Source: Agitococcus lubricus
Lineage (GTDB): Bacteria > Pseudomonadota > Gammaproteobacteria > Pseudomonadales > Moraxellaceae
DNA length: 64,000 nt
Assembly: GCF_003051055.1 (NCBI RefSeq)
Contig: NZ_QAON01000002.1
Span: 124,001 to 188,000, forward strand
Direction of reading: 5' to 3'
Part shown: piece after piece, positions 24,747 through 35,568 of the stretch
How positions within the stretch are numbered: the first letter of the stretch is position 1
Layout of the letters: each line of letters begins with the position of its first letter
Notes under the pieces: generated by a model
What the model saw: the letters and a program-made list of their open reading frames with translations, nothing else
Told to the model about the DNA's origin: nothing
Databases searched by the model: none
Position numbers and translations under genes: made by a program

Positions 24747-27700
24747 GTTCACTGCCGCACAGGCAGCTTAGAAAGTCCCTATCCGTCATATTGCCCACGT
24801 AGTCACGTTCACTGCCGCACAGGCAGCTTAGAAAATCAGGCGCGACGGCAGTTTGCGGCGTTGATTGTTCACTGCCGCACAGGCAGCTTAGAAAATATCC
24901 TCAATGGCATCACCGATTGTATAAGTGTTCACTGCCGCACAGGCAGCTTAGAAAAGGGCAAACCGCAACGGATATGACAAACTTTTGTTCACTGCCGCAC
25001 AGGCAGCTTAGAAATAAGCCATACCCTGCTAATCCTGCGCCACCAAGTTCACTGCCGCACAGGCAGCTTAGAAAATTGTTTCAGGCTTTGAAAAAGATTG
25101 CCAACCGTTCACTGCCGCACAGGCAGCTTAGAAATCGATAAAATCGGCCACTTCTAAAACGTCATCGTTCACTGCCGCACAGGCAGCTTAGAAATTAAAA
25201 TATCTTCAACGTCTTTTTTGTCTTGTGTTCACTGCCGCACAGGCAGCTTAGAAACATGAAATCAAATGAGCCAAACTTGCATTTGCGTTCACTGCCGCAC
25301 AGGCAGCTTAGAAATTGAATAGCCTAATTTAACAAGCGAATCATAAGTTCACTGCCGCACAGGCAGCTTAGAAACATACCAAGCAAACAGCTTGCAACTC
25401 TACTCCGTTCACTGCCGCACAGGCAGCTTAGAAAATATTGAATATTGCCTGGATTATTATTTCTAAGTTCACTGCCGCACAGGCAGCTTAGAAAACACTA
25501 GCCCCTTTATTACATTGGCGCGTATGGTTCACTGCCGCACAGGCAGCTTAGAAATTGACGAACACCTGTAATCATTAAGATGTTGCGTTCACTGCCGCAC
25601 AGGCAGCTTAGAAAATGCGGTTGTTACGATGGCGATTAAATTACATGTTCACTGCCGCACAGGCAGCTTAGAAAATAACTTTTGAGCTTCTGATTGTTTA
25701 CCTTTTGTTCACTGCCGCACAGGCAGCTTAGAAAAGTTGACGGCCTGTCATTAGGACTTCCATCCCGTTCACTGCCGCACAGGCAGCTTAGAAATATTTG
25801 TGGCGATGAATTATTAACAATAATCTGTTCACTGCCGCACAGGCAGCTTAGAAAAACACTAGATGATGCGCGTTTTAAGGCTGCTTGTTCACTGCCGCAC
25901 AGGCAGCTTAGAAAGCCATAAAGCAAACAAGGCCAAAAAAAATAACGTTCACTGCCGCACAGGCAGCTTAGAAATCAAGGCGCATCTTTTCAGGCAACCA
26001 CCCGACGTTCACTGCCGCACAGGCAGCTTAGAAAAAGAACAAGGCGCATTATTTAACCGAGTAAAAGTTCACTGCCGCACAGGCAGCTTAGAAATTTCTG
26101 TGGTGTGCAAATTGACTCCCCGTTTAGTTCACTGCCGCACAGGCAGCTTAGAAATTTTTGTTGTTAGTAATATTTTTTAAACTATGGTTCACTGCCGCAC
26201 AGGCAGCTTAGAAAAACTGAGCAATTTGGCGACTGGTCAACCGCAAGTTCACTGCCGCACAGGCAGCTTAGAAAAATGATTGTCGGCGGTATGGCATTAG
26301 CTATCAGTTCACTGCCGCACAGGCAGCTTAGAAATTGACCACTCGACCATGCGGGCAATACCATGTGTTCACTGCCGCACAGGCAGCTTAGAAATCAATG
26401 GCGAGCTTTGTTGCGACGTTTGGCGGGTTCACTGCCGCACAGGCAGCTTAGAAAGCGTGGCCGCCATTACGTCGGTTACATCCAAGGTTCACTGCCGCAC
26501 AGGCAGCTTAGAAAATATGCCTGCAAGACCATCTTTATATTCAGATGTTCACTGCCGCACAGGCAGCTTAGAAAAAAATATTACCGAAACTTGTTAAAAA
26601 GTTATCGTTCACTGCCGCACAGGCAGCTTAGAAAGCCTATACTTGGATTACCTTCTTCACCAAAGCGTTCACTGCCGCACAGGCAGCTTAGAAATTCCTG
26701 TTGTTGTTAAGCAAATTACCAATCAAGTTCACTGCCGCACAGGCAGCTTAGAAAGCGCCGACTCGGGTGAACAACCGCATGGGCTTGTTCACTGCCGCAC
26801 AGGCAGCTTAGAAAGATGTTTTCAAAACTATTGAGCAGGCTGGACAGTTCACTGCCGCACAGGCAGCTTAGAAAAAAACATCCATATCCTTGCACAGGCG
26901 CGGCCAGTTCACTGCCGCACAGGCAGCTTAGAAACGTAGAATCTAAAGCGTTGGAATTTTCTTCCCGTTCACTGCCGCACAGGCAGCTTAGAAAAGTTTA
27001 ATAGACTCAGATTTCATCGAGCGACAGTTCACTGCCGCACAGGCAGCTTAGAAATGCTAAATCATTCACCACAACATCACTACCTAGTTCACTGCCGCAC
27101 AGGCAGCTTAGAAAATTAAAATGACCAAGCAGCAACGAATTGATGAGTTCACTGCCGCACAGGCAGCTTAGAAAACCAAGAATTGTTCCATTCTCAGTTA
27201 TTGTTTGTTCACTGCCGCACAGGCAGCTTAGAAAATTTAACTGTCCATCAACCATGATTTTTTTAGCGTTCACTGCCGCACAGGCAGCTTAGAAAAACGA
27301 TTTATGGCCGTGGACAACATGGGTACGGTTCACTGCCGCACAGGCAGCTTAGAAAAGCCACACCTGCGCCACCCAACATCGCTTTACGTTCACTGCCGCA
27401 CAGGCAGCTTAGAAATCTTAGCGTGACTTTTTGGCCATCCTTTGATTGTTCACTGCCGCACAGGCAGCTTAGAAAAAATGCCGACTTAATCGTATTGGTC
27501 TGAATGGGTTCACTGCCGCACAGGCAGCTTAGAAAACTCAAGCAAATGATACTTAGTGATGTCTTGCGTTCACTGCCGCACAGGCAGCTTAGAAAAAGCC
27601 AAGAAAATGAATAAACACGAAACTTGCAGTTCACTGCCGCACAGGCAGCTTAGAAATAATATGATTAACATCATCATCGGTTAATTTTGTTCACTGCCGC

Positions 27701-28436
27701 ACAGGCAGCTTAGAAATTCAAGTTTTTGCCATAATTCATTTCTAGCATGTTCACTGCCGCACAGGCAGCTTAGAAATTAACTCGTCCATAGTTAAATTCT
27801 TGTAGTGCGTTCACTGCCGCACAGGCAGCTTAGAAACTCAATATCCCACACCAACAGCCGACTAGAGTGTTCACTGCCGCACAGGCAGCTTAGAAATTAT
27901 TGAAGTGCTATTGCTTTTAACCAGTCAGGTTCACTGCCGCACAGGCAGCTTAGAAATGGCCAGCCGCCCGAAGTAGCCGACATGGTACGTTCACTGCCGC
28001 ACAGGCAGCTTAGAAAGTCACCGATTCCTCATTGTCGTTGGATGCCCTGTTCACTGCCGCACAGGCAGCTTAGAAAGTCAATGATGCGACGGTTAGGTCT
28101 TTGAAGTCGTTCACTGCCGCACAGGCAGCTTAGAAACGCCAATCGGCAAACCTGATAATACGCCATTTGTTCACTGCCGCACAGGCAGCTTAGAAACAAA
28201 AGATTGCAGAAGCTATGCCGTCTGTAGCGTTCACTGCCGCACAGGCAGCTTAGAAAAACTATCAACCAGCACGGGCAAATTTTACCCCGTTCACTGCCGC
28301 ACAGGCAGCTTAGAAAAACTGCCGTTGCAAACTGGTCGGCTAAAGTACGTTCACTGCCGCACAGGCAGCTTAGAAATACGGTAAAGTCTCACAACCTATT
28401 TGTGATATGTTCACTGCCGCACAGGCAGCTTAGAAA
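24747..28436 (+). CRISPR. type I-F CRISPR array, 62 repeats and 61 spacers
   Basis: The 28-bp repeat starts GTTCA, has stem arms CTGCC and GGCAG around GCACA, and ends CTTAGAAA. By reading, all 62 copies are identical, including the last at 28409-28436. Spacers are 32 nt except two of 33 nt (27235-27267 and 27596-27628), so the 60-bp period shifts by one at each. Orientation is leader-first from cas6f, with newest spacers near 24775. I saw no spacer matching elsewhere in this window. Open frames read through the array are artefacts of the repeat. Confidence 0.98.
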
Positions 28437-28718
28437 TCCAGCGTTTAAGCCTATTAATGACCCTCAAGAGTCATCACCATTTACATCACTCACCTGTCGC
28501 CTCACGATTACCTACAGACCCCAAACATTGACTTTTCTGTCGCATAAATTGTCAGCAAAGCGAATGATTCTCACGCTCGCTATTGTCAATATCAGGCTAT
28601 CAGTGACTATTTCAGTCCCAATTTTAGACCCAAACACCCGATGAGATTATGGCAAACGTATCATTCGTTTAGCACTAACTCTCACAGGGTATCGTTCAAC
28701 AACAAGAGGGGAAAAACA
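28437..28718. other. 282-bp region after the array
   Basis: Beyond the last repeat I see no further degenerate repeat and no gene. The promoter of the acyl-CoA dehydrogenase at 28719 should lie here. A short open frame (28402-28644) begins inside a repeat and is not credible. Confidence 0.4.
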
Positions 28719-30032
28719 ATGACGACATTTATGGGGCAAGCGCAAGGCGTAGGCTTAGCCATTCTGAATCAAATTGCCAGCAGCGACTGGCCAGACAAAT
28801 TAAAGCTGCGTAAACCCATCGAAAAAATACTTTATCAAGGCAGCAAAACGGGCTTTAAGGTGATGACCAAAGTCAGCCGCCAATTTGCGAGTTCGGGTAA
28901 ATCTAGCAATCAAGCCACACGTTTAGTGTCGAGTGCGGCCAAAGGCGTGTTTGACTTAAGCCTGTCTGACGAACAACAAATGATTCGTGACAGCTTGACC
29001 ATGTTTGCCAAAGAAATGATTCGTCCAGCCGCACATGACAGTGATGCCAATGCTGCTGTGCCTGCCGAGCTGCTTGCTCAAGCCAAAGAATTAGGCTTAA
29101 TGTATTACGCAGTACCCGAAGCCTTAGGCGGCATGGCTACCGAAGATAACACCACCACCCAAATGCTGATTTTAGAAGATTTAGGCTATGGTGACATGGG
29201 TATTGCAGCCGCTTTATATAGCTCGGTGAGTGTTGCTAATACCTTGGCACGTTGGGGCAGTTCCGAACAACAAGAACGTTATTTGCGGGCTTTTGCGAGC
29301 GAAAACCCACCCGAAGCAGCGTTAGCGGTAGTTGAAAAAACGCCCTTATTTGACCCTAACAAACTCAACACCAGTGCTAAGTTAGTCGGCAGCGACTATC
29401 TACTCAATGGCGAAAAAGCCTTAGTATTAACAGGTGCAGATGCTGAGCTGTTTATTGTCGCAGCAGATGCTGAGGGCACGCCTGCCCTATTTATTGTTGA
29501 AAGTGGCACGGCAGGTTTAAGCCTAAGTGATGGTTCAGCCATGGGCATCAAAGCCGCCGCAACCAAAACCTTACACTTAAAAGAAGTACGTATTCCTGCG
29601 ACCAACCGTTTACCTGCCACCTTTGATTATCAAGCCTTTTTAGACTTGGGTAGTTTGGCGTGGTGTGCATTAGCCGTGGGTTGTGGTCAAGCGATTTTGG
29701 ATTATTTAGTGCCTTATGTAAACGAACGTGAAGCCTTTGGCGAACCCATTAGCCATCGTCAAAGTGTGGCGTTTATGGTGGCAGATATTGCTATTGAATT
29801 AGAAGCCATGCGGTTAATGGTTTGGCGCGCCTGTGCCTTGGCTGAGCAAGGCAAAGAGTTTCACCGTGAAGCCTATTTAGCCAAGATTTTATGTGCCGAA
29901 AAAGCCATGAAATTGGGTACAGATGCCGTGCAATTATTGGGTGGTCATGGTTTTACCAAAGAACATCCCGTCGAGCGTTGGTATCGTGATATGCGTTGTT
30001 TAGCTGTCATGCACAGTGGCTTACATTTATAA
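28719..30032 (+). CDS. acyl-CoA dehydrogenase family protein (first of a pair)
   Basis: About 437 aa. An N-terminal extension of about 85 residues precedes the acyl-CoA dehydrogenase fold, which starts at SLSDEQQMIRDSLTMFAKEMIRPAAHD. The C-terminal domain is present (YVNEREAFGEPISHRQSVAFMVADIAIELEAMRL; QLLGGHGFTKEHPVERWYRDMR). The central FAD region is less canonical (AALAVVEKTPLFD replaces the usual AMTEPxxGSD), so substrate or activity may differ from classical enzymes. The ATG follows GAGGGG. It is 17 bp ahead of a second dehydrogenase and probably works with it in fatty acyl-CoA oxidation. Confidence 0.85.
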   Translation: MTTFMGQAQGVGLAILNQIASSDWPDKLKLRKPIEKILYQGSKTGFKVMTKVSRQFASSGKSSNQATRLVSSAAKGVFDLSLSDEQQMIRDSLTMFAKEMIRPAAHDSDANAAVPAELLAQAKELGLMYYAVPEALGGMATEDNTTTQMLILEDLGYGDMGIAAALYSSVSVANTLARWGSSEQQERYLRAFASENPPEAALAVVEKTPLFDPNKLNTSAKLVGSDYLLNGEKALVLTGADAELFIVAADAEGTPALFIVESGTAGLSLSDGSAMGIKAAATKTLHLKEVRIPATNRLPATFDYQAFLDLGSLAWCALAVGCGQAILDYLVPYVNEREAFGEPISHRQSVAFMVADIAIELEAMRLMVWRACALAEQGKEFHREAYLAKILCAEKAMKLGTDAVQLLGGHGFTKEHPVERWYRDMRCLAVMHSGLHL

Positions 30033-30049
30033 TTATAAGGAGCAAAATC

Positions 30050-31252
30050 ATGTATTTAGAAAATCCGAAAAAATTTAATATGTTGGTCGAACAAGCGCAT
30101 CAAGTGGCGGTTAATGTATTACGTCCTATTTCGCGCAAATACGATAAAGCCGAACATGAGTATCCTAAAGAATTGGATATGCTTGCTTCTTTATTAGATG
30201 GCATGAACGAAGGTTCACCTGATGCAGTAGGCGCAAGTAGCACAGGCTCTGGCACTAGCAGCAGTGGTTCTGGCGTTAAAAATGGCTCTAATATGTCGGC
30301 GGCCTTAGGCATTATTGAAATGTGCTGGGGCGATGTGGGTTTATTGTTAGCCATGCCACGTCAAGGTTTGGGTAATGCCGCCATTGCTGCGGTTGCCAAT
30401 GAAGAACAACTCAAACGCTTCAAAGGCACGTGGGCAGCGATGGCCATTACTGAACCCAACTGTGGTTCTGACTCGGCAGCCATTCGCACTACGGCCACCA
30501 AAGATGGCGACCATTATGTGCTAAATGGTGAAAAAATTTATGTGACTTCTGGTGCGCGTGCCGATAGCGTGGTGGTTTGGGCAACCTTAGACAAAAACTT
30601 AGGTCGTGCAGCCATTAAATCCTTTGTTGTGCAACATGGCACAGAAGGTATGCAAGTCACCCGTTTAGAGAAAAAGCTCGGTATTAAAGCCTCCGACACC
30701 GCAGCAATCACCTTTACGAACTGCCGTGTGCCTGCCGCTAATTTGTTGGGTACACCCGAAGTCGATGTACAAAAAGGTTTTGCGGGGGTCATGCAAACCT
30801 TTGACAATACACGTCCTTTAGTAGCAGCGATGGCGATTGGTGTCGCAAAAGCCTCTTTAGACCGCACGCGTGAATTATTAAAAGACAGTTTGTCGGTTAA
30901 CTACAGCGCACAACCCATGCAAGCCTCGTTTGCCGAAGCCACCTTAAATCGTTTAGAAGCCGAATGGGAAGCCGCTCGTTTGTTAACGCTTAAAGCAGCT
31001 TGGTTAGCGGATAACAAAATCCCTAACTCCAAAGAAGCGTCTATTGCTAAAGCAAAAGCAGGTCGTGTAGCTAACGAAGTAACCTTAAAATGTGTCGAGT
31101 TGTGCGGTGCATTAGGTTATAGCGAAGATGAGCTGTTAGAAAAATGGTCACGTGATTCAAAAATTTTGGACATTTTTGAAGGCACACAACAAATTCAATT
31201 GTTGATTGTGGCGCGTAGAGTATTAAATAAAAGCTCGGCTGAATTGAAGTAG
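30050..31252 (+). CDS. acyl-CoA dehydrogenase (second of a pair)
   Basis: About 400 aa. It has the full signature MAITEPNCGSDSAAIRTTATKDGDHYVLNGEKIYVTSGARAD and the C-terminal CVELCGALGYSEDELLEKWSRDSKILDIFEGTQQIQ. The FAD-dependent alpha,beta-dehydrogenation of an acyl-CoA is expected. An unusual Ser/Gly-rich loop (residues about 62-84, SSTGSGTSSSGSG) interrupts the N-terminal helical domain. AAGGAG lies 8 nt ahead of the ATG. Co-transcribed with the preceding gene. Confidence 0.9.
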   Translation: MYLENPKKFNMLVEQAHQVAVNVLRPISRKYDKAEHEYPKELDMLASLLDGMNEGSPDAVGASSTGSGTSSSGSGVKNGSNMSAALGIIEMCWGDVGLLLAMPRQGLGNAAIAAVANEEQLKRFKGTWAAMAITEPNCGSDSAAIRTTATKDGDHYVLNGEKIYVTSGARADSVVVWATLDKNLGRAAIKSFVVQHGTEGMQVTRLEKKLGIKASDTAAITFTNCRVPAANLLGTPEVDVQKGFAGVMQTFDNTRPLVAAMAIGVAKASLDRTRELLKDSLSVNYSAQPMQASFAEATLNRLEAEWEAARLLTLKAAWLADNKIPNSKEASIAKAKAGRVANEVTLKCVELCGALGYSEDELLEKWSRDSKILDIFEGTQQIQLLIVARRVLNKSSAELK

Positions 31253-31258
31253 GCTCCG

Positions 31259-31333
31259 ATTCACTTCGGCTGCGCTCAGTTACCAGCGCTCAACCCCCTC
31301 GACTCCGTTCCCTGAGCGAAGTCGAAGGGCAAC
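31259..31333. repeat. CTTCGACT-CGCTCAG repeat (family C)
   Basis: Facing copies of the TTCGACTCCGC/CTCAG motif, ending CCTGAGCGAAGTCGAAGGG, form an inverted repeat between convergent genes. Relatives lie at about 36488, 41703, 42651, 58060 and 58875. Confidence 0.6.
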
Positions 31334-31391
31334 CAACGAAAAAATCTTTTCTGAGCAAAATGCTCAGCCTAGGTCATTTTCTCGCCCCATA

Positions 31392-32600
31392 TCACACAAA
31401 CTCCCCTGCCGCTACCCCCGACGACCATGCCCACTGAAAGTTAAACCCCCCTAACCAGCCAGTCACGTCTACGACCTCGCCAATAAAATACAAGCCTTTT
31501 TGCTTTTTACTTTCCATCGTTTTAGACGATAACTCGCGTGTATCCACGCCACCTAAAGTCACTTCTGCGGTGCGATACCCTTCTGTGCCTGATGGCTTTA
31601 ACTGCCATGCTTGCAAGGCATCAGCTACGGTTAACAAGACATTATCAGGTATTTCAGCCAATGGCGTTTCGGCGTAACTTGGCCAATGTAAGTTTTGTAA
31701 CTCCAGTACCAAATTTTTACTTAATAGCGGGGTTAACTGTGTACGTAATAAGGATTTAGGATGTTGCTGTTTTTGTTCTTTTAGCCAATTATTCATTTCT
31801 AATTGGGGCAATAAATTCACTGCTACCGCCTCACCTAATTGCCAATAGTTGGATAATTGCAAAGCAACAGGCCCGCTTAAGCCCCGATGGGTAAATAACA
31901 AATTTTCGTTAAAACTGGTGTTGTCTTTGGCGGTCATGGTCACATCTAAGGCTAAGCCCGATAAACGCTCTGTCACTGCTTTGATGTTATCAGTAAAGGT
32001 AAATGGCACTAAACCTGCGCGGGTTGGTAATACAGAATGACCAAATTGTTTAGCCATTTCATAACCAAAAGCACTCGCCCCCATCGTGGGAATCGACAAA
32101 CCACCTGTCGCAATCACTAACGACTGACAAGCAAATTGACCTTTACTGGTATTTAGATGAAAACGATGCTCAGCATCATTGACTGGGCTAATTTTTTCAA
32201 TTTGACAATGGGTTTGAATGGTCACGTGTTGAGTACGTTCACATTCGGCTAACAACATGTTCAAAATATCTTTAGCCGAGTCATTACAAAATAACTGGCC
32301 ATGTTTACGCTCGTGATAAGCAATACGGTGTTTTTCAACCAGTGCAATAAAATCCCATTGAGTGTAACGATTGAGTGCAGAAATACAAAAGTGCGGATTG
32401 GCAGATAAGTAGTTACTGGCTTCAACAAATAAATTGGTAAAATTACAACGGCCACCGCCTGACATTAAAATCTTTTTACCGACTTTATTACTGCTATCTA
32501 ACACCAACACGCGACGGCCACGCTGCGCGGCACTGGCTGCACACATTAATCCCGACGCACCGCCACCTATAATAATTACGTCCACGTAGTTCAAAGACAT
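31392..32600 (-). CDS. NAD(P)/FAD-dependent oxidoreductase, HI0933/YhiN family
   Basis: 402 aa. The FAD-binding GxGxxG reads IIGGGASGLMCAASAAQRGRRVLVLD. VGKKILMSGGGRCNFTN is the hallmark of the HI0933 family, and the C-terminal EVVDVTGWLGGFNFQWAWSSGVAAG closes the FAD domain. Related proteins include BaiN-type flavoproteins; the substrate is not defined for most members. It stands alone, divergent from the membrane protein at 32764. Confidence 0.88.
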   Translation of the reverse strand: MSLNYVDVIIIGGGASGLMCAASAAQRGRRVLVLDSSNKVGKKILMSGGGRCNFTNLFVEASNYLSANPHFCISALNRYTQWDFIALVEKHRIAYHERKHGQLFCNDSAKDILNMLLAECERTQHVTIQTHCQIEKISPVNDAEHRFHLNTSKGQFACQSLVIATGGLSIPTMGASAFGYEMAKQFGHSVLPTRAGLVPFTFTDNIKAVTERLSGLALDVTMTAKDNTSFNENLLFTHRGLSGPVALQLSNYWQLGEAVAVNLLPQLEMNNWLKEQKQQHPKSLLRTQLTPLLSKNLVLELQNLHWPSYAETPLAEIPDNVLLTVADALQAWQLKPSGTEGYRTAEVTLGGVDTRELSSKTMESKKQKGLYFIGEVVDVTGWLGGFNFQWAWSSGVAAGEFV

Positions 32601-32763
32601 CTCTCAATGTGTTTTTAGAGTCATCTATGTTATCAAAACAAACGCCAGCCTCCCAAGCCTTATTTAGATAGGCTGCGTTTGGTAAAACTTCATCAAAAAC
32701 ACACAACATCTGCCCCAAACTTTCGTTAGCATAGCCGTCATCATAGAGAGGAGAGCTACCACT

Positions 32764-33762
32764 GTGTATAACGATGAAGACCTAGACGCTGCTGTCGCAG
32801 CAAAGGTATTAAGCACAGAATCTGTACAGGCGTTTAGGCAATTTATCACGCGACAACGTCAAAGTCAGCTAAATGACGAAGAGCATTTTCGGTTGCTTTC
32901 AGGCTTTAATGATATTTTTGTTGCCATTGCCGCCATGTTATTTGTTGGCTCTATGAGTTGGTTGGGTAATCTCATTACCCCCTTAATGGGCGCCAGTTTT
33001 ATGTTGATAAGTTCTTGGTTATTGGCCGAATCCTTTGTCCGTAAACGTCGCTTAGCCTTACCTGCAATCGTTTTATTGGTCAGTTTTATTGGCGGAGTCT
33101 TTTGGCTAAGCAATAGCTTACTCGCTTATGTTATCCCTTATCCGAGCGTATTACTGTTGGCGGCAGTCGTCACCCTGTTGGCCAGTTATCTACACTGGCG
33201 ACGCTTCCAAGTCCCCATTACGGTGGCGACCGCCGTTGCTTTTGTCTTGCTTGCTATAATTAGTTTTATGACCGAAGAACCCAGCCTAAAGCCGTTCCTC
33301 ATTCCCCTCTTTTTTTTAGGAGGGATAAGCAGCTTTATCTATGCCATGTGGTGGGATAGCCAAGACCGTTATCGCCAAACTCGTAAATCAGATGTCGCAT
33401 TTTGGCTGCATTTACTCGCAGCACCTTTGATTGTACACCCTATTTTTACCTTAATTGGTATTTTTGACAAAAACAGTGGTCTCTTAGAAATCAGTTTGGT
33501 TTTATTGTTGTATGGCGTGTTAGGCTTAATTTCTTTGGCCGTCGACCGTCGAGCTTTAATGCTATCTGCCTTGTTATATGTATTATATGCCCTGACACGT
33601 ATCCTAAAACTGTATGGCGGACTGGATATGAGTTTTGCGATTGCTAGCGTCAGTATTGGTGGTCTCTTGTTGGTACTTTCTATTTTTTGGCATCAAACAC
33701 GTTCCGCTGTGGTGCAGCGTTTACCGCTACGCTATCAACAACGACTGCCTGCCTTACAATAA
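32764..33762 (+). CDS. multi-pass membrane protein with DUF2157-like features
   Basis: 332 aa. A soluble N-terminal stretch of about 60 residues is followed by about nine hydrophobic helices covering the rest. The start is GTG at 32764, preceded by GAGGAGA. The N-terminal amphipathic segment plus multi-helix body resembles DUF2157/DUF4401-type proteins, but I cannot name the family firmly. Function unknown. It precedes the riboswitch-ahcY unit without being linked to it. Confidence 0.6.
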   Translation: MYNDEDLDAAVAAKVLSTESVQAFRQFITRQRQSQLNDEEHFRLLSGFNDIFVAIAAMLFVGSMSWLGNLITPLMGASFMLISSWLLAESFVRKRRLALPAIVLLVSFIGGVFWLSNSLLAYVIPYPSVLLLAAVVTLLASYLHWRRFQVPITVATAVAFVLLAIISFMTEEPSLKPFLIPLFFLGGISSFIYAMWWDSQDRYRQTRKSDVAFWLHLLAAPLIVHPIFTLIGIFDKNSGLLEISLVLLLYGVLGLISLAVDRRALMLSALLYVLYALTRILKLYGGLDMSFAIASVSIGGLLLVLSIFWHQTRSAVVQRLPLRYQQRLPALQ

Positions 33763-33824
33763 TAACTCATGGGTCACAGAGCTGTAGCTAAGATAATAAC
33801 GACAGCCTGTCACTCATACCCAAT

Positions 33825-33840
33825 AGGGGGCTTAGCCCCC
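33825..33840 (+). terminator. hairpin after the membrane protein gene
   Basis: AGGGGGC and GCCCCC pair around a 3-nt loop, about 65 bp after the stop at 33762. No T-run follows. Confidence 0.3.
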
Positions 33841-33934
33841 GTCTGCATGCTCACCCATACGGATAATAGCTTGTTGGACAGCCTTCGTTTTTGATTGATT
33901 GCGTTGTTTCATAATTATCGCTAGAATCCTCAGC

Positions 33935-34012
33935 CACTATTGAGGGGTGCTGCACCAGTTAAAAAACTGCTAGGCTCAATAGTACACATATAGTTGCCAA
34001 CGTCACCCACCT
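33935..34012 (+). promoter_or_regulatory. S-adenosylhomocysteine (SAH) riboswitch
   Basis: The closing stem is CTATTGAG (33937-33944) with CTCAATAG (33975-33982). Inside it are the conserved GGGGTGCTGCA, a small hairpin CAGTT/AACTG, and AGGCTC. Downstream AACGTCACCCAC supplies CACCC, which pairs with GGGTG in the core as the pseudoknot of the SAH class does. It ends 20 bp ahead of the ahcY start. SAH riboswitches turn on ahcY and methionine-cycle genes when SAH accumulates. Confidence 0.88.
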
Positions 34013-34032
34013 CTATACCATAGGAGTCTGTC

Positions 34033-35436
34033 ATGACTGCAATGACATCCGTTGGCGACTATAAAGTTGCCGATATTTCTTTAGCCGCTTGGGGTCGTAA
34101 AGAAATCATTCTCGCCGAAGCCGAAATGCCTGCTTTAATGGGTTTACGCCGCAAGTATGCTGCCAGCAAACCGTTAGCAGGTGCAAAAATTATCGGCTGT
34201 ATCCACATGACTATTCAAACTGCCGTATTAATCGAAACCTTAATTGATTTAGGGGCAGAAGTTCGCTGGTCATCTTGCAATATTTTCTCCACACAAGACC
34301 AAGCGGCTGCAGCAATTGCTGCGGTGGGCATTCCTGTCTTTGCATGGAAAGGCGAAACCGAAGAAGAGTTTTGGTGGTGTATCGAGCAAACGATTCTCAA
34401 AGATGGTAAGCCTTGGGATGCCAACATGATTTTGGATGATGGCGGTGACGTGACCTATATCGTGCACCAAAAATATCCAGACATGTTAAAAAGCATTCAT
34501 GGTATTACCGAAGAAACCACCACAGGCGTACATCGTTTAATTGAAATGTGGAAAAAAGGCACATTAAAAGTGCCTGCGATTAACGTCAATGACTCGGTGA
34601 CTAAAGCTAAAAACGACAACAAATACGGCTGTCGCCATTCCTTAAATGATGCCATTAAACGCGGTACCGATATGCTCATGGCGGGTCGTCGTGCTTTAGT
34701 GATTGGTTACGGTGATGTGGGTAAAGGCTCTGCTCAATCCTTACGTCAAGAAGGCATGATTGTACGTGTGACCGAAATCGACCCCATCTGTGCCATGCAA
34801 GCCTGTATGGATGGTTATGAAGTCGTTTCGCCTTATATTGATGGCAACAACACAGGTTTAGATGCAGACATTAACAAAACCTTATTAGGCGAAACCGACC
34901 TATTAGTGACTACGACGGGTAACACCAACGTATGTGATGCGGCGATGTTACGCAACCTCAAAAACGGTGCAGTAGTCTGTAATATTGGCCATTTTGACAC
35001 CGAAATTGATACGGCTTACATGCGTACGAACTGGCACTGGGAAGAAGTTAAACCCCAAGTACACAAAGTCTATCGTACTGCTAAAAATAGCACCGTTGAT
35101 GCCACTGATAGTAACTACCTCATTTTATTATCCGAAGGTCGCTTAGTGAACTTAGGCAATGCCACAGGTCACCCATCTCGTATCATGGATGGTTCTTTTG
35201 CTAACCAAGTGTTAGGCCAAATGTATTTGTATGAACAAAAGTTTGCCGACCACTCACCTGCTGCACAAGAGCGTATGCTCAAAGTTGAAGTTTTACCAAA
35301 GAAACTTGACGAAGAAGTCGCCGCAGCCATGGTGGCAGGTTTTGGTGGCGTGTTAACCAAATTAACGCCCGCGCAAGCCGAATATATTGGTGTCTCTGTG
35401 GATGGGCCTTATAAGCCAGAAAGTTATAAGTACTAA
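34033..35436 (+). CDS. ahcY: adenosylhomocysteinase
   Basis: 467 aa, the normal bacterial length. Key regions are [30 protein letters not shown], the NAD-binding [14 protein letters not shown], and the C-terminal [11 protein letters not shown]. It hydrolyses SAH to adenosine and homocysteine and so relieves inhibition of methyltransferases. An SAH riboswitch stands just upstream. metF follows 132 bp later, so the two probably share regulation. Confidence 0.97.
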   Translation: MTAMTSVGDYKVADISLAAWGRKEIILAEAEMPALMGLRRKYAASKPLAGAKIIGCIHMTIQTAVLIETLIDLGAEVRWSSCNIFSTQDQAAAAIAAVGIPVFAWKGETEEEFWWCIEQTILKDGKPWDANMILDDGGDVTYIVHQKYPDMLKSIHGITEETTTGVHRLIEMWKKGTLKVPAINVNDSVTKAKNDNKYGCRHSLNDAIKRGTDMLMAGRRALVIGYGDVGKGSAQSLRQEGMIVRVTEIDPICAMQACMDGYEVVSPYIDGNNTGLDADINKTLLGETDLLVTTTGNTNVCDAAMLRNLKNGAVVCNIGHFDTEIDTAYMRTNWHWEEVKPQVHKVYRTAKNSTVDATDSNYLILLSEGRLVNLGNATGHPSRIMDGSFANQVLGQMYLYEQKFADHSPAAQERMLKVEVLPKKLDEEVAAAMVAGFGGVLTKLTPAQAEYIGVSVDGPYKPESYKY

Positions 35437-35476
35437 ATAGCCTTAGCTCCTCCTCCTTGCTTTTTAAGGGGGAGTG

Positions 35477-35546
35477 AGTAGCCTGTATGTAGCCTAGCGA
35501 AATACGGGAAAATAACCACGCTAACCCGTATTGCATACGGACTACT
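35477..35546. repeat. inverted pair of REP-like palindromes (family A)
   Basis: AGTAGCCTGTATGTAGCC with GCGAAATACGGG, then an inverted partial copy CCCGTATTGCATACGG-ACTACT. They lie in the ahcY-metF intergenic space and could form a large hairpin that moderates readthrough. Confidence 0.6.
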
Positions 35547-35568
35547 TATTTTAGGATGGCCGATTGTC

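Noticed and set aside
24917-28265. Series of open frames such as repeated SLPHRQLR and FLSCLCGSE peptides
   Set aside because: They are translations of the identical CRISPR repeat in different frames; no ribosome-binding sites and no independent support.
24775-28408. Self-targeting spacers
   Set aside because: Read by eye, none of the 61 spacers matched another part of this window; a computed search of the whole genome would be needed to be sure.
28402-28644. 80-aa open frame downstream of the array
   Set aside because: It starts inside the penultimate spacer and last repeat and has no recognisable product.
33825-33840. Part of the SAH riboswitch
   Set aside because: It lies about 95 bp ahead of the riboswitch core and pairs only with itself; more likely a terminator for the previous gene.
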